From: Clostridiales bacterium
Lineage (GTDB): Bacteria; Bacillota_A; Clostridia; Christensenellales; Aristaeellaceae
Direction: 5' to 3'
Length of the DNA: 6,822 bases
NCBI GenBank assembly: GCA_012514855.1
Contig: JAAYZL010000027.1
Span: 1 to 6,822 of the forward strand
Part shown: piece by piece, positions 1 to 6,170 of the stretch
Layout: every line of letters begins with the position of its first letter
How positions within the stretch are numbered: the stretch's first letter is position 1
Made by a program: the position numbers and the translations under genes
The notes under the pieces: generated by a model
The model's database searches: none
What the model was told of the DNA's origin: nothing
Seen by the model: the letters and a program-made list of their open reading frames with translations, nothing else

Positions 1-1
1 A

Positions 2-1222
2 ATCAAGGTCATCGGCGTGGGCGGTGCCGGAACGAACGCGGTCAACCGCATGGTGGATTCCGGCCTGCAGGGCGTTGATTTCATCGCGATCAATACCGAT
101 AAGCAGGCGCTGTCGATGAGCAAGGCGTCCACAAGGATCCAGATCGGCGAAAAGCTGACCAAGGGCTTGGGCGCCGGCGCGAACCCCGACGTCGGCAAGC
201 ATGCCGCCGAGGAGAGCAAGGAGGAGATCGGCAACATCGTCAAGGGCTCCGACCTCGTGTTCGTGACCTGCGGCATGGGCGGCGGCACCGGGACCGGCGC
301 GGCGCCCGTGATCGCGCAGCTCGCGCGCGACATGGGAATCCTCACGATCGGCGTCGTCTCGAAGCCGTTCCTGTTCGAGGGCAGGCAGCGCATGAAGAAC
401 GCGGAGGCCGGCATCGAGAGGCTGAAGGCGAACGTCGACACGCTGGTCGTCGTCCCGAACGACAGGCTCCTGTCCGTCGTCACGAAGGGGACGACGATGA
501 CCGAGGCGTTCCGCATCGCCGACGATACGCTCCGACAGGGCATCCAGGGCATCTCCGACCTGATCGCCGTGCCGAACCTGATCAACCTCGACTTTGCGGA
601 CGTGCGCACCGTCATGGAGGCGCGCGGGCTCGCGCACATGGGCATCGGCATCGGCAGGGGCGAGAACCGCATGGTCGACGCGGCGAAGCAGGCGGTCGCA
701 AGCCCGATGCTCGAGACGTCGATCAACGGCGCGCGCGCGGTCTTGATCAACATCACCGGCGGCCCCGACACCTCGATCATCGACATCAACGAGGCGGCGC
801 AGCTGATCACGCAGGCGGCCGACCCCGAGGCCAACATCATCTTCGGCGCGGGCATCGACGAGGAGCTCGACGACGAGGTGCGCATCACCGTCATCGCGAC
901 GGGCTTCGAGCGCAACCCGTTCCCGGCGAAGGCCGAGCGAGAGGCGGCGCCCGTCGAGGAGGCGCCCGTCCGCCGCGAGCGCATCGTGGAGCTCCACGAC
1001 GAAGAGGACGCGCCGGTTTCCCCGATCTTCGAGCGCAGGCCGCAGCCGCCGCGCGACCGGACGCCTTCGCGCCGCGAGGACCCGAGGGATCGCCGGGCGC
1101 CCCAGCCGCCGCCGCCGAAGCCGCGCCCGCGCGTCTACCAGGACGGCGAGCACGACGACAACCGCACCCGCCGCGGCTTCATCCCGGACACGCCGAGCTT
1201 TTTGAAGCGCAAGGACAAGTGA
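2..1222 (+). CDS. ftsZ: Cell division protein FtsZ (5' partial)
   Basis: Tubulin-like GTPase that polymerises at mid-cell into the Z ring and recruits the divisome. The frame is open from base 2 and begins [17 protein letters not shown], the first nucleotide-binding strand and loop of FtsZ, so roughly a dozen N-terminal residues lie outside the window. The GTG at 17 is internal, not the start. Counting from that GTG as residue 1, the tubulin signature GGGTGTG is at 88-94. The T7 catalytic loop with NLDFADV is at 190-196, and the C-terminal core domain runs to about residue 300. A low-complexity linker rich in Pro, Arg and Glu follows (about 304-388), and the protein ends in [13 protein letters not shown], the conserved tail peptide that binds FtsA/SepF/ZapD-type partners. 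All key GTPase residues are present. The only variation noticed is GGAGT where many homologues have GGGGS/N. The gene ends at a terminator and faces a convergent serine operon. Confidence 0.98.
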   Translation: MKVIGVGGAGTNAVNRMVDSGLQGVDFIAINTDKQALSMSKASTRIQIGEKLTKGLGAGANPDVGKHAAEESKEEIGNIVKGSDLVFVTCGMGGGTGTGAAPVIAQLARDMGILTIGVVSKPFLFEGRQRMKNAEAGIERLKANVDTLVVVPNDRLLSVVTKGTTMTEAFRIADDTLRQGIQGISDLIAVPNLINLDFADVRTVMEARGLAHMGIGIGRGENRMVDAAKQAVASPMLETSINGARAVLINITGGPDTSIIDINEAAQLITQAADPEANIIFGAGIDEELDDEVRITVIATGFERNPFPAKAEREAAPVEEAPVRRERIVELHDEEDAPVSPIFERRPQPPRDRTPSRREDPRDRRAPQPPPPKPRPRVYQDGEHDDNRTRRGFIPDTPSFLKRKDK

Positions 1223-1235
1223 AGACATACGGAAA

Positions 1236-1265
1236 AGGCCTCCGCGCGAGCGGAGGCCTGGTTTT
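1236..1265. terminator. Bidirectional intrinsic terminator between ftsZ and the serine operon
   Basis: A perfect 10-bp inverted repeat (aggcctccgc at 1236-1245, gcggaggcct at 1250-1259) encloses a GCGA tetraloop of the stable GNRA class. On the + strand it lies 13 nt after the ftsZ stop and is followed by ggtttta. On the - strand it lies 12 nt after the DUF1015 stop and is followed by tttcc. Both T-tracts are short, so efficiency is uncertain, but the position between two convergent stop codons fits a shared terminator. Confidence 0.88.
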
Positions 1266-1271
1266 ATGGAC

Positions 1272-2483
1272 TTACGAGACGATCCTTCTCGCCTCCAGAT
1301 AGTACCGCTTGTCCCTCGCGTGGCCCATCGAGAAGGTCTTTCGGGGCAGCACGCCGTATTTGCGGATGTAGGGGAACAGCTCCGCCTTGTCGAACGCGCG
1401 CGGCATGAAGCCGACGGTGTTCTCCCTGCAGGCGAGCGAAAGCAGCGATTCGTCGCCGTGGATGTAGTCGATCTCCGCCTCCGGGCGGCGCTTGAGGAAC
1501 CCGTCGAGGAAGTCCTGCAGCGGGCGGATCGGGTGGCCGTCGCACGAGAAGCCGAGCACACGATCCCCGAACGCGATTCGGACATCCTCGCCCCCGTCCC
1601 GGAACGCGCCGGACGCGCGCCACTCGGCGAGCACGGCCTCCGGGTCGGCGTTGAACAGCGCGCGGTGGATCGGCTCGAACACGAGCGCGGGACAGTGCAG
1701 GTTCACGAGCTCGACGAGCGCCCAGCGCGCCGGGTGCGACTCGAGCTCGGCGGAGGAGAGGGTTTCGCGGAGGCTTGCCCAGCACTGCTTCGCGGCCGCG
1801 AGCGAGTGGTTTCCGTCGCCGACGGCGAACAGCAGCCCGCCGGCGCGCTCCGCGAGCCGCGCAACCGCGTCGAACACGCGCCGCGCTCGGCCGTCCTCGA
1901 GCGCCCAGCCGCGGATGTGCCCGCCGCCGAGCATCAAGTCGAAGTCGTAGAGAAGGCGCCCGGGGTCGGAGAGCGCCGGCTCGATGACCGAGCACTCCGG
2001 GTCGTCGATCAGCATCATCACGTGCGGGCACTCGAGCGGCGCCTCCGAGCGGATCTCCGCGCGCGGCGGCACGCGCTCGGGCACGGTCCCCTCGGTCGCG
2101 CGGATCAGGCTCTCGGAGCCCTTCGAAAAGTCGTATTTCTCGAGGTCTACGCAGGCGAGCAATCCCTGGCGGAGCCCGGCGGACGTCCCGCGCTCGACGA
2201 GCACGAAGCCCTCGGGAACCTCGGCAGCAAGCGCGGAGCCCAGGTATTCGCGCATCGAAGCGTGTATGCCCGGCACGCGCGCGGAACGCTCGTTCAGGTA
2301 GATTTCGGGCAGCGTGATCCAGAGCGCCGAGGGGACGCCCTTCGCGGTCATCTCGGCCTCGGCCCAGTATGAAGGCTCCGCGGTGAACTGGTCGCAGGCG
2401 ACGACCGCCCATTTTTCGAGGCTCAGGCCCTGTTTCGGCAAGAGGATTTCAGCGGTCGAAAGCGCGATGTCGGTGTTTTTCAT
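1272..2483 (-). CDS. DUF1015 family protein, third gene of the serC-serA operon
   Basis: A 403-residue soluble protein of the DUF1015 family (COG4198), with no signal peptide or membrane segment visible. Recognisable family segments are AEILLPKQGLSLEKWAVVAC near the N-terminus (11-30), IRATEGT at 127-133 followed by ERVPPR (136-141), GDGNHSLAAAK at 222-232, IHGDE at 341-345 and a C-terminal LPRKTFSMG (379-387) followed by DKRYYLEARRI. The DGNH motif and the acidic/His patches look like an active site, but no reaction is established that I know of. The family is often found beside serA and serC in Firmicutes, and here it directly follows serA on the same strand. By inference it may act on phosphoserine or serine, since no SerB is nearby. 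The ATG at 2483 is chosen because GGAGGG lies 6 nt upstream. Length is normal for the clostridial subgroup and there is no sign of truncation. Confidence 0.93.
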   Translation of the reverse strand: MKNTDIALSTAEILLPKQGLSLEKWAVVACDQFTAEPSYWAEAEMTAKGVPSALWITLPEIYLNERSARVPGIHASMREYLGSALAAEVPEGFVLVERGTSAGLRQGLLACVDLEKYDFSKGSESLIRATEGTVPERVPPRAEIRSEAPLECPHVMMLIDDPECSVIEPALSDPGRLLYDFDLMLGGGHIRGWALEDGRARRVFDAVARLAERAGGLLFAVGDGNHSLAAAKQCWASLRETLSSAELESHPARWALVELVNLHCPALVFEPIHRALFNADPEAVLAEWRASGAFRDGGEDVRIAFGDRVLGFSCDGHPIRPLQDFLDGFLKRRPEAEIDYIHGDESLLSLACRENTVGFMPRAFDKAELFPYIRKYGVLPRKTFSMGHARDKRYYLEARRIVS

Positions 2484-2489
2484 ATGTGT

Positions 2490-2495
2490 CCCTCC
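2490..2495 (-). promoter_or_regulatory. Ribosome binding site of the DUF1015 gene
   Basis: GGAGGG on the - strand, 6 nt before the ATG at 2483. It fixes the start of the DUF1015 gene and shows that it is translated independently of serA, unlike the coupled serC-serA junction. Confidence 0.8.
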
Positions 2496-2507
2496 ATCAA
2501 TGAGAAA

Positions 2508-2525
2508 TCCCCCGCGAGCGGGGGA
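2508..2525 (-). terminator. GC-rich hairpin between serA and DUF1015, possible attenuating terminator
   Basis: In the 57-nt gap between the serA stop and the DUF1015 start, the - strand reads TCCCCCG, then CTCG as loop, then CGGGGGA. This is a 7-bp, almost all-GC stem with a tetraloop, followed by TTTCTC. That is a short, interrupted T-tract, so it may be a leaky terminator that lowers DUF1015 expression, or a stabilising processing hairpin. It ends about 12 nt before the DUF1015 ribosome binding site. Confidence 0.5.
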
Positions 2526-2540
2526 CTCCCGTGAAGTGTT

Positions 2541-3710
2541 TTACGGCAATATCAGCCGGACGCGGTAGGTCGTATCGAGCGAGCGCATCTTCTCGACGAG
2601 GGCGTCGCTGGGCGTGCTATCGAACTCGAGCACCGTGTAGGCGTACGCGCCGCGCGAGCGGTTGATCATGTTGTCGATGTTGAGCCCCTCGTCCGAGATC
2701 AGATGCGTGACCGAGCCGATGACGTTCGGCACGTTTTTGTGCAGCAGCGTCAGCCGCGGCCCGGCCGGGCGGGAGAGCGGGCAGTCCGGGTAGTTGACGG
2801 AGTTCACGATCGAGCCGTAGCGCAGGTATTCGTCCATCTGCTTTGCGACCATGCGCACGCAGTTGTCCTCGCTCTCCGGCGTCGAGGCGCCAAGGTGCGG
2901 TATGCAGATGACGCCGGTCGCGCCGATCAATTCGTCCGACGGGAAGTCGGTCACGTACGCGCGCAGGAGCCCGGTCGAGAGCGCGCCCTTGACCGCCTGC
3001 GTCGAGACGAGTCCGCCGCGCGAGAAGTTCAGAAGCGCCGCCGTCGGCTTCATCTTCGAAAGCGCCGCCGCGTCGATCATGTTGCGCGTCATGTCCATCA
3101 GCGGCACGTGCAGCGAGATGTAGTCGCTGTTTTTGAGCACCTCGTCGATGTCGAGGCTGTGCGAGACCGAGCGCGACAGCCGCCACGCGTGGTCGACCGA
3201 GATGTAGGGGTCGTAGCCCAGCACCTTCATGCCGAGCGCGACGCCGGTGTTCGCGACGAGCACGCCGATCTCGCCGAGGCCGATTACGCCCAGCGTCTTT
3301 CCCATCAATTCCGGGCCGACGAACTGGCCCTTGCCCTTTTCGACGAGCTTGTCGACCTCGTCGCCCTTGCCGGAGAGCGTCCTGCACCACTCGACGGCCT
3401 CGACGACGCGCCGGGAGGCGAGCAGCATACCGGTCAGCGCCATCTCCTTGACCGCGTTCGCGTTCGCGCCGGGCGAGTTGAACACGACGACGCCGCGCTC
3501 GGCGAGCCTGTCGACCGGGATGTTGTTGACCCCGGCGCCGGCGCGCGCCACGCAGTGGACGCTCTCGGGGATGTCCATCTCGTGCATGTTCGCGCTGCGC
3601 ACGATGATCGCGTCCGGGTTCTCCGCGTACGCGTCGAAGGCGTAGCCGCTCATGTCGAGCACCGATTCGTATACCGGGGATATGGCGTTCAGCGTCTTGA
3701 CTGCGTACAT
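2541..3710 (-). CDS. serA: D-3-phosphoglycerate dehydrogenase (short ACT-domain form)
   Basis: Catalyses the NAD-dependent oxidation of 3-phosphoglycerate to 3-phosphohydroxypyruvate, the first step of serine synthesis, in the cytoplasm. Numbered from the GTG at 3713 (subtract 1 for the ATG start used here), the NAD-binding GLGEIG is at 145-150 and the strand-end acidic residue at D168 (YDPY). The D-2-hydroxyacid dehydrogenase catalytic triad is R232 (NFSRGG), E261 (FPSDE) and H273 (PHLGAST). A single ACT regulatory domain occupies about 319-390 (RLTLLHKNVPNVIG onward), suggesting allosteric control, classically by serine. The total of 389 residues is typical of the short clostridial type without the extra intervening domain of long SerA proteins. 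I chose the ATG at 3710, whose A is the last base of the serC stop (TGATG), so translation is probably coupled. The GTG at 3713 is an alternative. Upstream is serC; downstream, after a hairpin, is DUF1015. Confidence 0.96.
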   Translation of the reverse strand: MYAVKTLNAISPVYESVLDMSGYAFDAYAENPDAIIVRSANMHEMDIPESVHCVARAGAGVNNIPVDRLAERGVVVFNSPGANANAVKEMALTGMLLASRRVVEAVEWCRTLSGKGDEVDKLVEKGKGQFVGPELMGKTLGVIGLGEIGVLVANTGVALGMKVLGYDPYISVDHAWRLSRSVSHSLDIDEVLKNSDYISLHVPLMDMTRNMIDAAALSKMKPTAALLNFSRGGLVSTQAVKGALSTGLLRAYVTDFPSDELIGATGVICIPHLGASTPESEDNCVRMVAKQMDEYLRYGSIVNSVNYPDCPLSRPAGPRLTLLHKNVPNVIGSVTHLISDEGLNIDNMINRSRGAYAYTVLEFDSTPSDALVEKMRSLDTTYRVRLILP

Positions 3711-3712
3711 CA
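3708..3712 (-). promoter_or_regulatory. serC stop / serA start overlap (TGATG)
   Basis: The serC stop TGA (3712-3710) and the serA ATG (3710-3708) share one base. Only a weak GGGG precedes the ATG, so reinitiation by ribosomes finishing serC probably drives serA translation and keeps the two enzymes in proportion. Confidence 0.75.
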
Positions 3713-4792
3713 CTTGCGCCCCATTTCAAAGTTCTTCATGAATTCGACGAGCGCGCGCACGCCCTCGACCGGCATCGCGTTGTAGATGCTCGCGCGCATG
3801 CCGCCTGCGGAGCGGTGGCCCTTCAGGTTCGTGAGACCCGCCTTCGCCGCGCCCTTGATGAATTCCGCGTCGGTCGCCTCGTCGCCGGTGCGGAAGGTGA
3901 CGTTCATGATCGAGCGGCACGCGCGGTCGGCGACGGGCTTGAACAGCGCGCTCTCGTCGAGGTAGTCGTACAGCAGATTCGCCTTCATCCGGTTGATTTC
4001 GGCGATGCCCTCGACGCCGCCGACGGACTTCAGCCACTTCAGGCAAAGCCCCGCCATGTAGACCGCGTAGGTCGGCGGGGTGTTCAGCATGCTGCCCGCC
4101 TCGTCCATCACCTTGTAGTCGAAGATGTTCGGCGTGATCCGCATCGCGCGGCCGGTCAGGTCGCGCCGCACGATCACGAGCGCGAAGCCCGCCGGGCCGA
4201 TGTTCTTCTGCGCGCCGGCGAAAATCAGCCCGAACTTCTCGACGTCGTACGGCTCGGACAATATGTTCGACGACATGTCCGCGACGAGCGGCACATTCCC
4301 GGTCTCCGGGAGTTCCGGGTACTTCGTGCCGTAGATCGTGTTGTTCGTCGTGATGTAAAAGTAGTCGGCGTTCGGGTCGAACTTCGACGCTTTGAGCGGG
4401 GGGATGCGCACATATCCCTCGTCCCGGGAGGAGGCGACGCAGTTCGCGATGCCGTACTTCCTCGCCTCGACCATCGCCCCGTGCGCGAACACGCCGCTGT
4501 CGACGTAGTCGGCCCTGCCGGAGCCCGTCATCAAGTTCATCGGGACGCCCGCGAACTGGCCGGTCGCGCCGCCCTGTATGAACAGCACCGCGTAGCTCTG
4601 GGGGATGTGCATAAGCTCCCGCACCAGCGCCTCCGTGCCGTCGAAGATGTCCTGATAGGCCTTCGAGCGGTGGCTCATCTCCATGACGGACATCCCCGCG
4701 TCGCCGTAGTTGGGCATTTCCCGCGCGGCGGTCGCAAGCGCTTCCTCCGGCATGACCGCCGGACCCGCAGAAAAATTGTATACGCGTTGCAT
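3710..4792 (-). CDS. serC: Phosphoserine aminotransferase
   Basis: PLP-dependent class V aminotransferase that converts 3-phosphohydroxypyruvate plus glutamate to phosphoserine and 2-oxoglutarate, step two of serine synthesis. It may also take part in pyridoxal phosphate synthesis, as in other bacteria. The 360-residue product begins MQRVYNFSAGPAVMP, a hallmark SerC N-terminus. It has GGAT at 74-77 (cofactor phosphate contact), ADMSSN at 171-176 and the PLP-binding lysine K196 in FAGAQKNIGPAG. GHRSAGGMRASIYNA (325-339) carries substrate-binding His and Arg residues. Length matches the family. The frame is open for some distance upstream of the ATG, but the start at 4792 is fixed by AAGGAGG 6 nt upstream, by a promoter just before it, and by where SerC homologues begin. 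First gene of the serC-serA-DUF1015 operon. Confidence 0.97.
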   Translation of the reverse strand: MQRVYNFSAGPAVMPEEALATAAREMPNYGDAGMSVMEMSHRSKAYQDIFDGTEALVRELMHIPQSYAVLFIQGGATGQFAGVPMNLMTGSGRADYVDSGVFAHGAMVEARKYGIANCVASSRDEGYVRIPPLKASKFDPNADYFYITTNNTIYGTKYPELPETGNVPLVADMSSNILSEPYDVEKFGLIFAGAQKNIGPAGFALVIVRRDLTGRAMRITPNIFDYKVMDEAGSMLNTPPTYAVYMAGLCLKWLKSVGGVEGIAEINRMKANLLYDYLDESALFKPVADRACRSIMNVTFRTGDEATDAEFIKGAAKAGLTNLKGHRSAGGMRASIYNAMPVEGVRALVEFMKNFEMGRK

Positions 4793-4798
4793 AAACTG

Positions 4799-4805
4799 CC
4801 TCCTT
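4799..4805 (-). promoter_or_regulatory. Ribosome binding site of serC
   Basis: AAGGAGG, 6 nt before the ATG at 4792. It decides the start against the in-frame upstream extension, which would begin at a TTG within the promoter (4852). Confidence 0.9.
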
Positions 4806-4823
4806 TTTTGGGTCGTTCTCAAG

Positions 4824-4852
4824 ATTATACTGTCGAGGGGCGAACAAAGCAA
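4824..4852 (-). promoter_or_regulatory. Sigma-A-type promoter of the serC-serA-DUF1015 operon
   Basis: On the - strand a -35 box TTGCTT (4852-4847) is separated by exactly 17 nt from a consensus -10 box TATAAT (4829-4824). Transcription should start near 4817, leaving a leader of about 25 nt that contains little more than the ribosome binding site. There is no space for a T-box or riboswitch. Regulation, if any, would act at the promoter or through the SerA ACT domain. Confidence 0.8.
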
Positions 4853-4875
4853 GCGGATTTCGACAAAATGTTCCT

Positions 4876-5903
4876 TTAAATTCGCGCGTAGCGGACAGGT
4901 GTTTTCGCGGCACGGACGGTTTTGGCAGTTTTGTATCCTCCCGGCGGGCAGCGAGCACGTCCTCCTCCGAGATTTCCAGCAGCATCTCGCGGCTGACGCT
5001 CTCCGCGCACGCGAGGCGGTTCGCCTGCTGGACGAGCACGCGCTCGAAGATGTTGCGCACGCCGCGCGCGTTTCCGAACGAGATCGACGAGGTGTTCGAA
5101 GCCTCGATATAGTCGCGAACGGCCGCGCGCGCCGCGCCGGTCAGCGCGAACTGCCCCTTTTTCAATTGCAACTCGAAGATCTGCAGCATCTCGTCGACCG
5201 TGTAGTCGTCGAAGTGCAGGTAGCGGTTGAAGCGCGACGAGAGGCCGGGGTTCGACTCGACGAACGCCTGCATCAACCCGTCGTACCCTGCGACGATGAC
5301 GACCAGGTCGTCCCGGTTGTCCTCCATGAGCTTGAGCAGCGTCTCGATCGCCTCGCCCCCGTAGTCGTTTTCCGACTTGCCGGTCAGCGCGTACGCCTCG
5401 TCGATGAACAGCACGCCGCCGAGCGCCTTTTTGACGGCCTCCGCGGTCTTGACGGCGGTCTGGCCGATGTAGCCGGCGACGAGCCCGGAGCGGTCGACCT
5501 CGACGAGGTGCCCCTTCGAGAGGATGCCGAGCGACCGGTACACGCGCGCCATGAGCCGACCGATCGTCGTCTTTCCGGTGCCGGGGTTGCCGGAGAACAC
5601 CATGTGCAGGCTCATCTCGACGTTGGGAAGATCGTGCTGCCTGCGCAGGGCGTACACCGTCGCGAGGTTGATTAAGTTGTGAACCTCCCTTTTGACGCCC
5701 TCGAGGCCGACCAGCGCGTCGAGCTCCGCCTCGATGTCCCCGATCTTCTCCGTCGGCTGCTCCTGCGCTTCGGGAACCGCCTGCGGCTCCGGTTTTTTCC
5801 GGGGCGCGCCCCAGAAGTCGTCGCCGATCCTCAACAGGTTGTTGTTGACGAGCGTGCCGATCGTCTCGAGCTGCTGCCGGATCAGTTCGTCGCGGTTGTC
5901 CAT
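4876..5903 (-). CDS. AAA+ ATPase, SpoVK/CbbX-like, probable frameshift at the 3' end
   Basis: ATP-driven AAA+ protein of the CbbX/SpoVK clade, which remodels protein targets as hexamers. The ATG at 5903 has AAGGAGG 8 nt upstream. A poorly conserved 50-60 residue N-terminal region (MDNRDELIRQQ..., with a Pro/Glu/Gln-rich stretch) precedes the AAA+ module. The module has Walker A GNPGTGKTT at 105-113 and a pore loop with GYIGQT at 144-149. Walker B is LFIDEA at 165-170, and sensor 1 is around VVIVAGYD (201-208). Candidate arginine fingers are R224/R227 (SSRFNR), and sensor 2 is in GNARGVRN (278-285). The lid ends in ISEEDVLAAR, where homologues normally stop soon after. Here that frame has no stop: it runs on through the serC promoter and over 1 kb into serC as arginine-rich nonsense, to 3726. 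A one-base shift after about 4957 gives a short tail ending RYARI and a TAA at 4878-4876, just before the serC promoter. I used that stop; the span is one base short of whole codons. The client of the ATPase is unknown. Confidence 0.87.
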
Positions 5904-5911
5904 GGCCCCTT

Positions 5912-5918
5912 CCTCCTT
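5912..5918 (-). promoter_or_regulatory. Ribosome binding site of the AAA+ ATPase gene
   Basis: AAGGAGG, 8 nt before the ATG at 5903. It decides this start over in-frame codons further upstream (to 6056), which lie antisense to the miniprotein gene and have no family similarity. Confidence 0.85.
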
Positions 5919-5945
5919 GCCTGCCGGAGATATATGTGCTATATT
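5917..5945 (+). promoter_or_regulatory. Predicted promoter of the cysteine-rich miniprotein gene
   Basis: TTGCCT (5917-5922), a 17-nt spacer and TATATT (5940-5945) on the + strand fit a sigma-A promoter, with a start near 5952 and a leader of about 20 nt. The 70-bp region between this gene and the divergent AAA+ gene must also hold any promoter for the latter. On the - strand only weak candidates are visible (for example TATATC at 5934-5929 with a poor -35). Confidence 0.55.
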
Positions 5946-5962
5946 CTTTCCAGAGAAACGCG

Positions 5963-5968
5963 AAGGAG
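5963..5968 (+). promoter_or_regulatory. Ribosome binding site of the miniprotein gene
   Basis: AAGGAG, 5 nt before the ATG at 5974 and 8 nt before a second in-frame ATG at 5977. Either start is possible, and the proteins differ by one Met. Confidence 0.8.
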
Positions 5969-5973
5969 TGCGC

Positions 5974-6168
5974 ATGATGAGCGATTGTTCGAACAAAAGG
6001 CCCTGCGCCTGCACGTATCCCGGATGCTCCCGGCACGGAAAGTGCTGCGAGTGCATCGCCTACCACGGCAAGATGGGCGAGGTGCCCGGCTGCCTGTTCA
6101 CGAAGAGCGGGGAACAGAAGTGGGACCGGAGCCTCGAGGCGCTCGTTCGCGACCGGTCGCGGAAGTAG
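5974..6168 (+). CDS. Cysteine-rich miniprotein, DUF6485-like
   Basis: A 64-residue protein with eight cysteines (5, 11, 13, 18, 24, 25, 27, 40) and two histidines (21, 31) in the pattern CACTYPGCSRHGKCCECIAYH, followed by GEVPGCLF and WDRSLEALV. I recognise this as the small clostridial family named DUF6485, whose members share the C-x-C, RHGKCCEC and final (Y/W)DRS elements. The Cys/His spacing suggests it binds a metal, probably zinc or an Fe-S cluster, but no function is known to me. There is no signal peptide, so it is probably cytosolic. It has its own promoter and ribosome binding site and is transcribed divergently from the AAA+ gene. Its stop lies 2 bp from the stop of the convergent Nudix gene. 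Longer in-frame starts back to 5692 run antisense through the AAA+ gene and are not credible. Confidence 0.88.
   Translation: MMSDCSNKRPCACTYPGCSRHGKCCECIAYHGKMGEVPGCLFTKSGEQKWDRSLEALVRDRSRK
6148..6161. repeat. 14-bp perfect palindrome at the end of the miniprotein gene
   Basis: CGCGACCGGTCGCG reads the same on both strands and lies in the last codons of the miniprotein gene, 9 nt beyond the Nudix stop on the other strand. As RNA it would form a 5-bp stem with a CCGG loop. On the + strand it is followed by an interrupted T-rich stretch (atttattt), so it could be a weak terminator for the miniprotein transcript. It could also be chance in GC-rich coding sequence. Confidence 0.4.
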
Positions 6169-6170
6169 AT

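Noticed and set aside
1264..2412. Long open frames on both strands across the DUF1015 gene (for example 382 aa on - and 368 aa on +)
   Set aside because: They are Arg/Ala/Gly-rich shadow translations typical of GC-rich DNA, with no family similarity, and they overlap a gene with a clear family match and ribosome binding site.
2617..3785. Open frames of 370 aa (-) and 360 aa (+) over serA
   Set aside because: Shadow frames of serA; low-complexity Arg/Asp/Val-rich products without a plausible start signal.
3726..4790. C-terminal 350 residues of the uninterrupted AAA+ frame as a real protein domain
   Set aside because: The sequence is an out-of-frame reading of serC, rich in Arg/Gly/His, with no recognisable fold. 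serC has intact active-site motifs, a promoter and a strong ribosome binding site.
5930..5944. Dyad atata-N5-tatat in the divergent promoter region, as an operator
   Set aside because: Only five A/T pairs, overlapping the -10 element; too weak to call a binding site.
5904..6056. N-terminal extension of the AAA+ protein starting at 6056
   Set aside because: It is antisense to the cysteine-rich gene and lacks a ribosome binding site, whereas the ATG at 5903 has AAGGAGG at ideal spacing.
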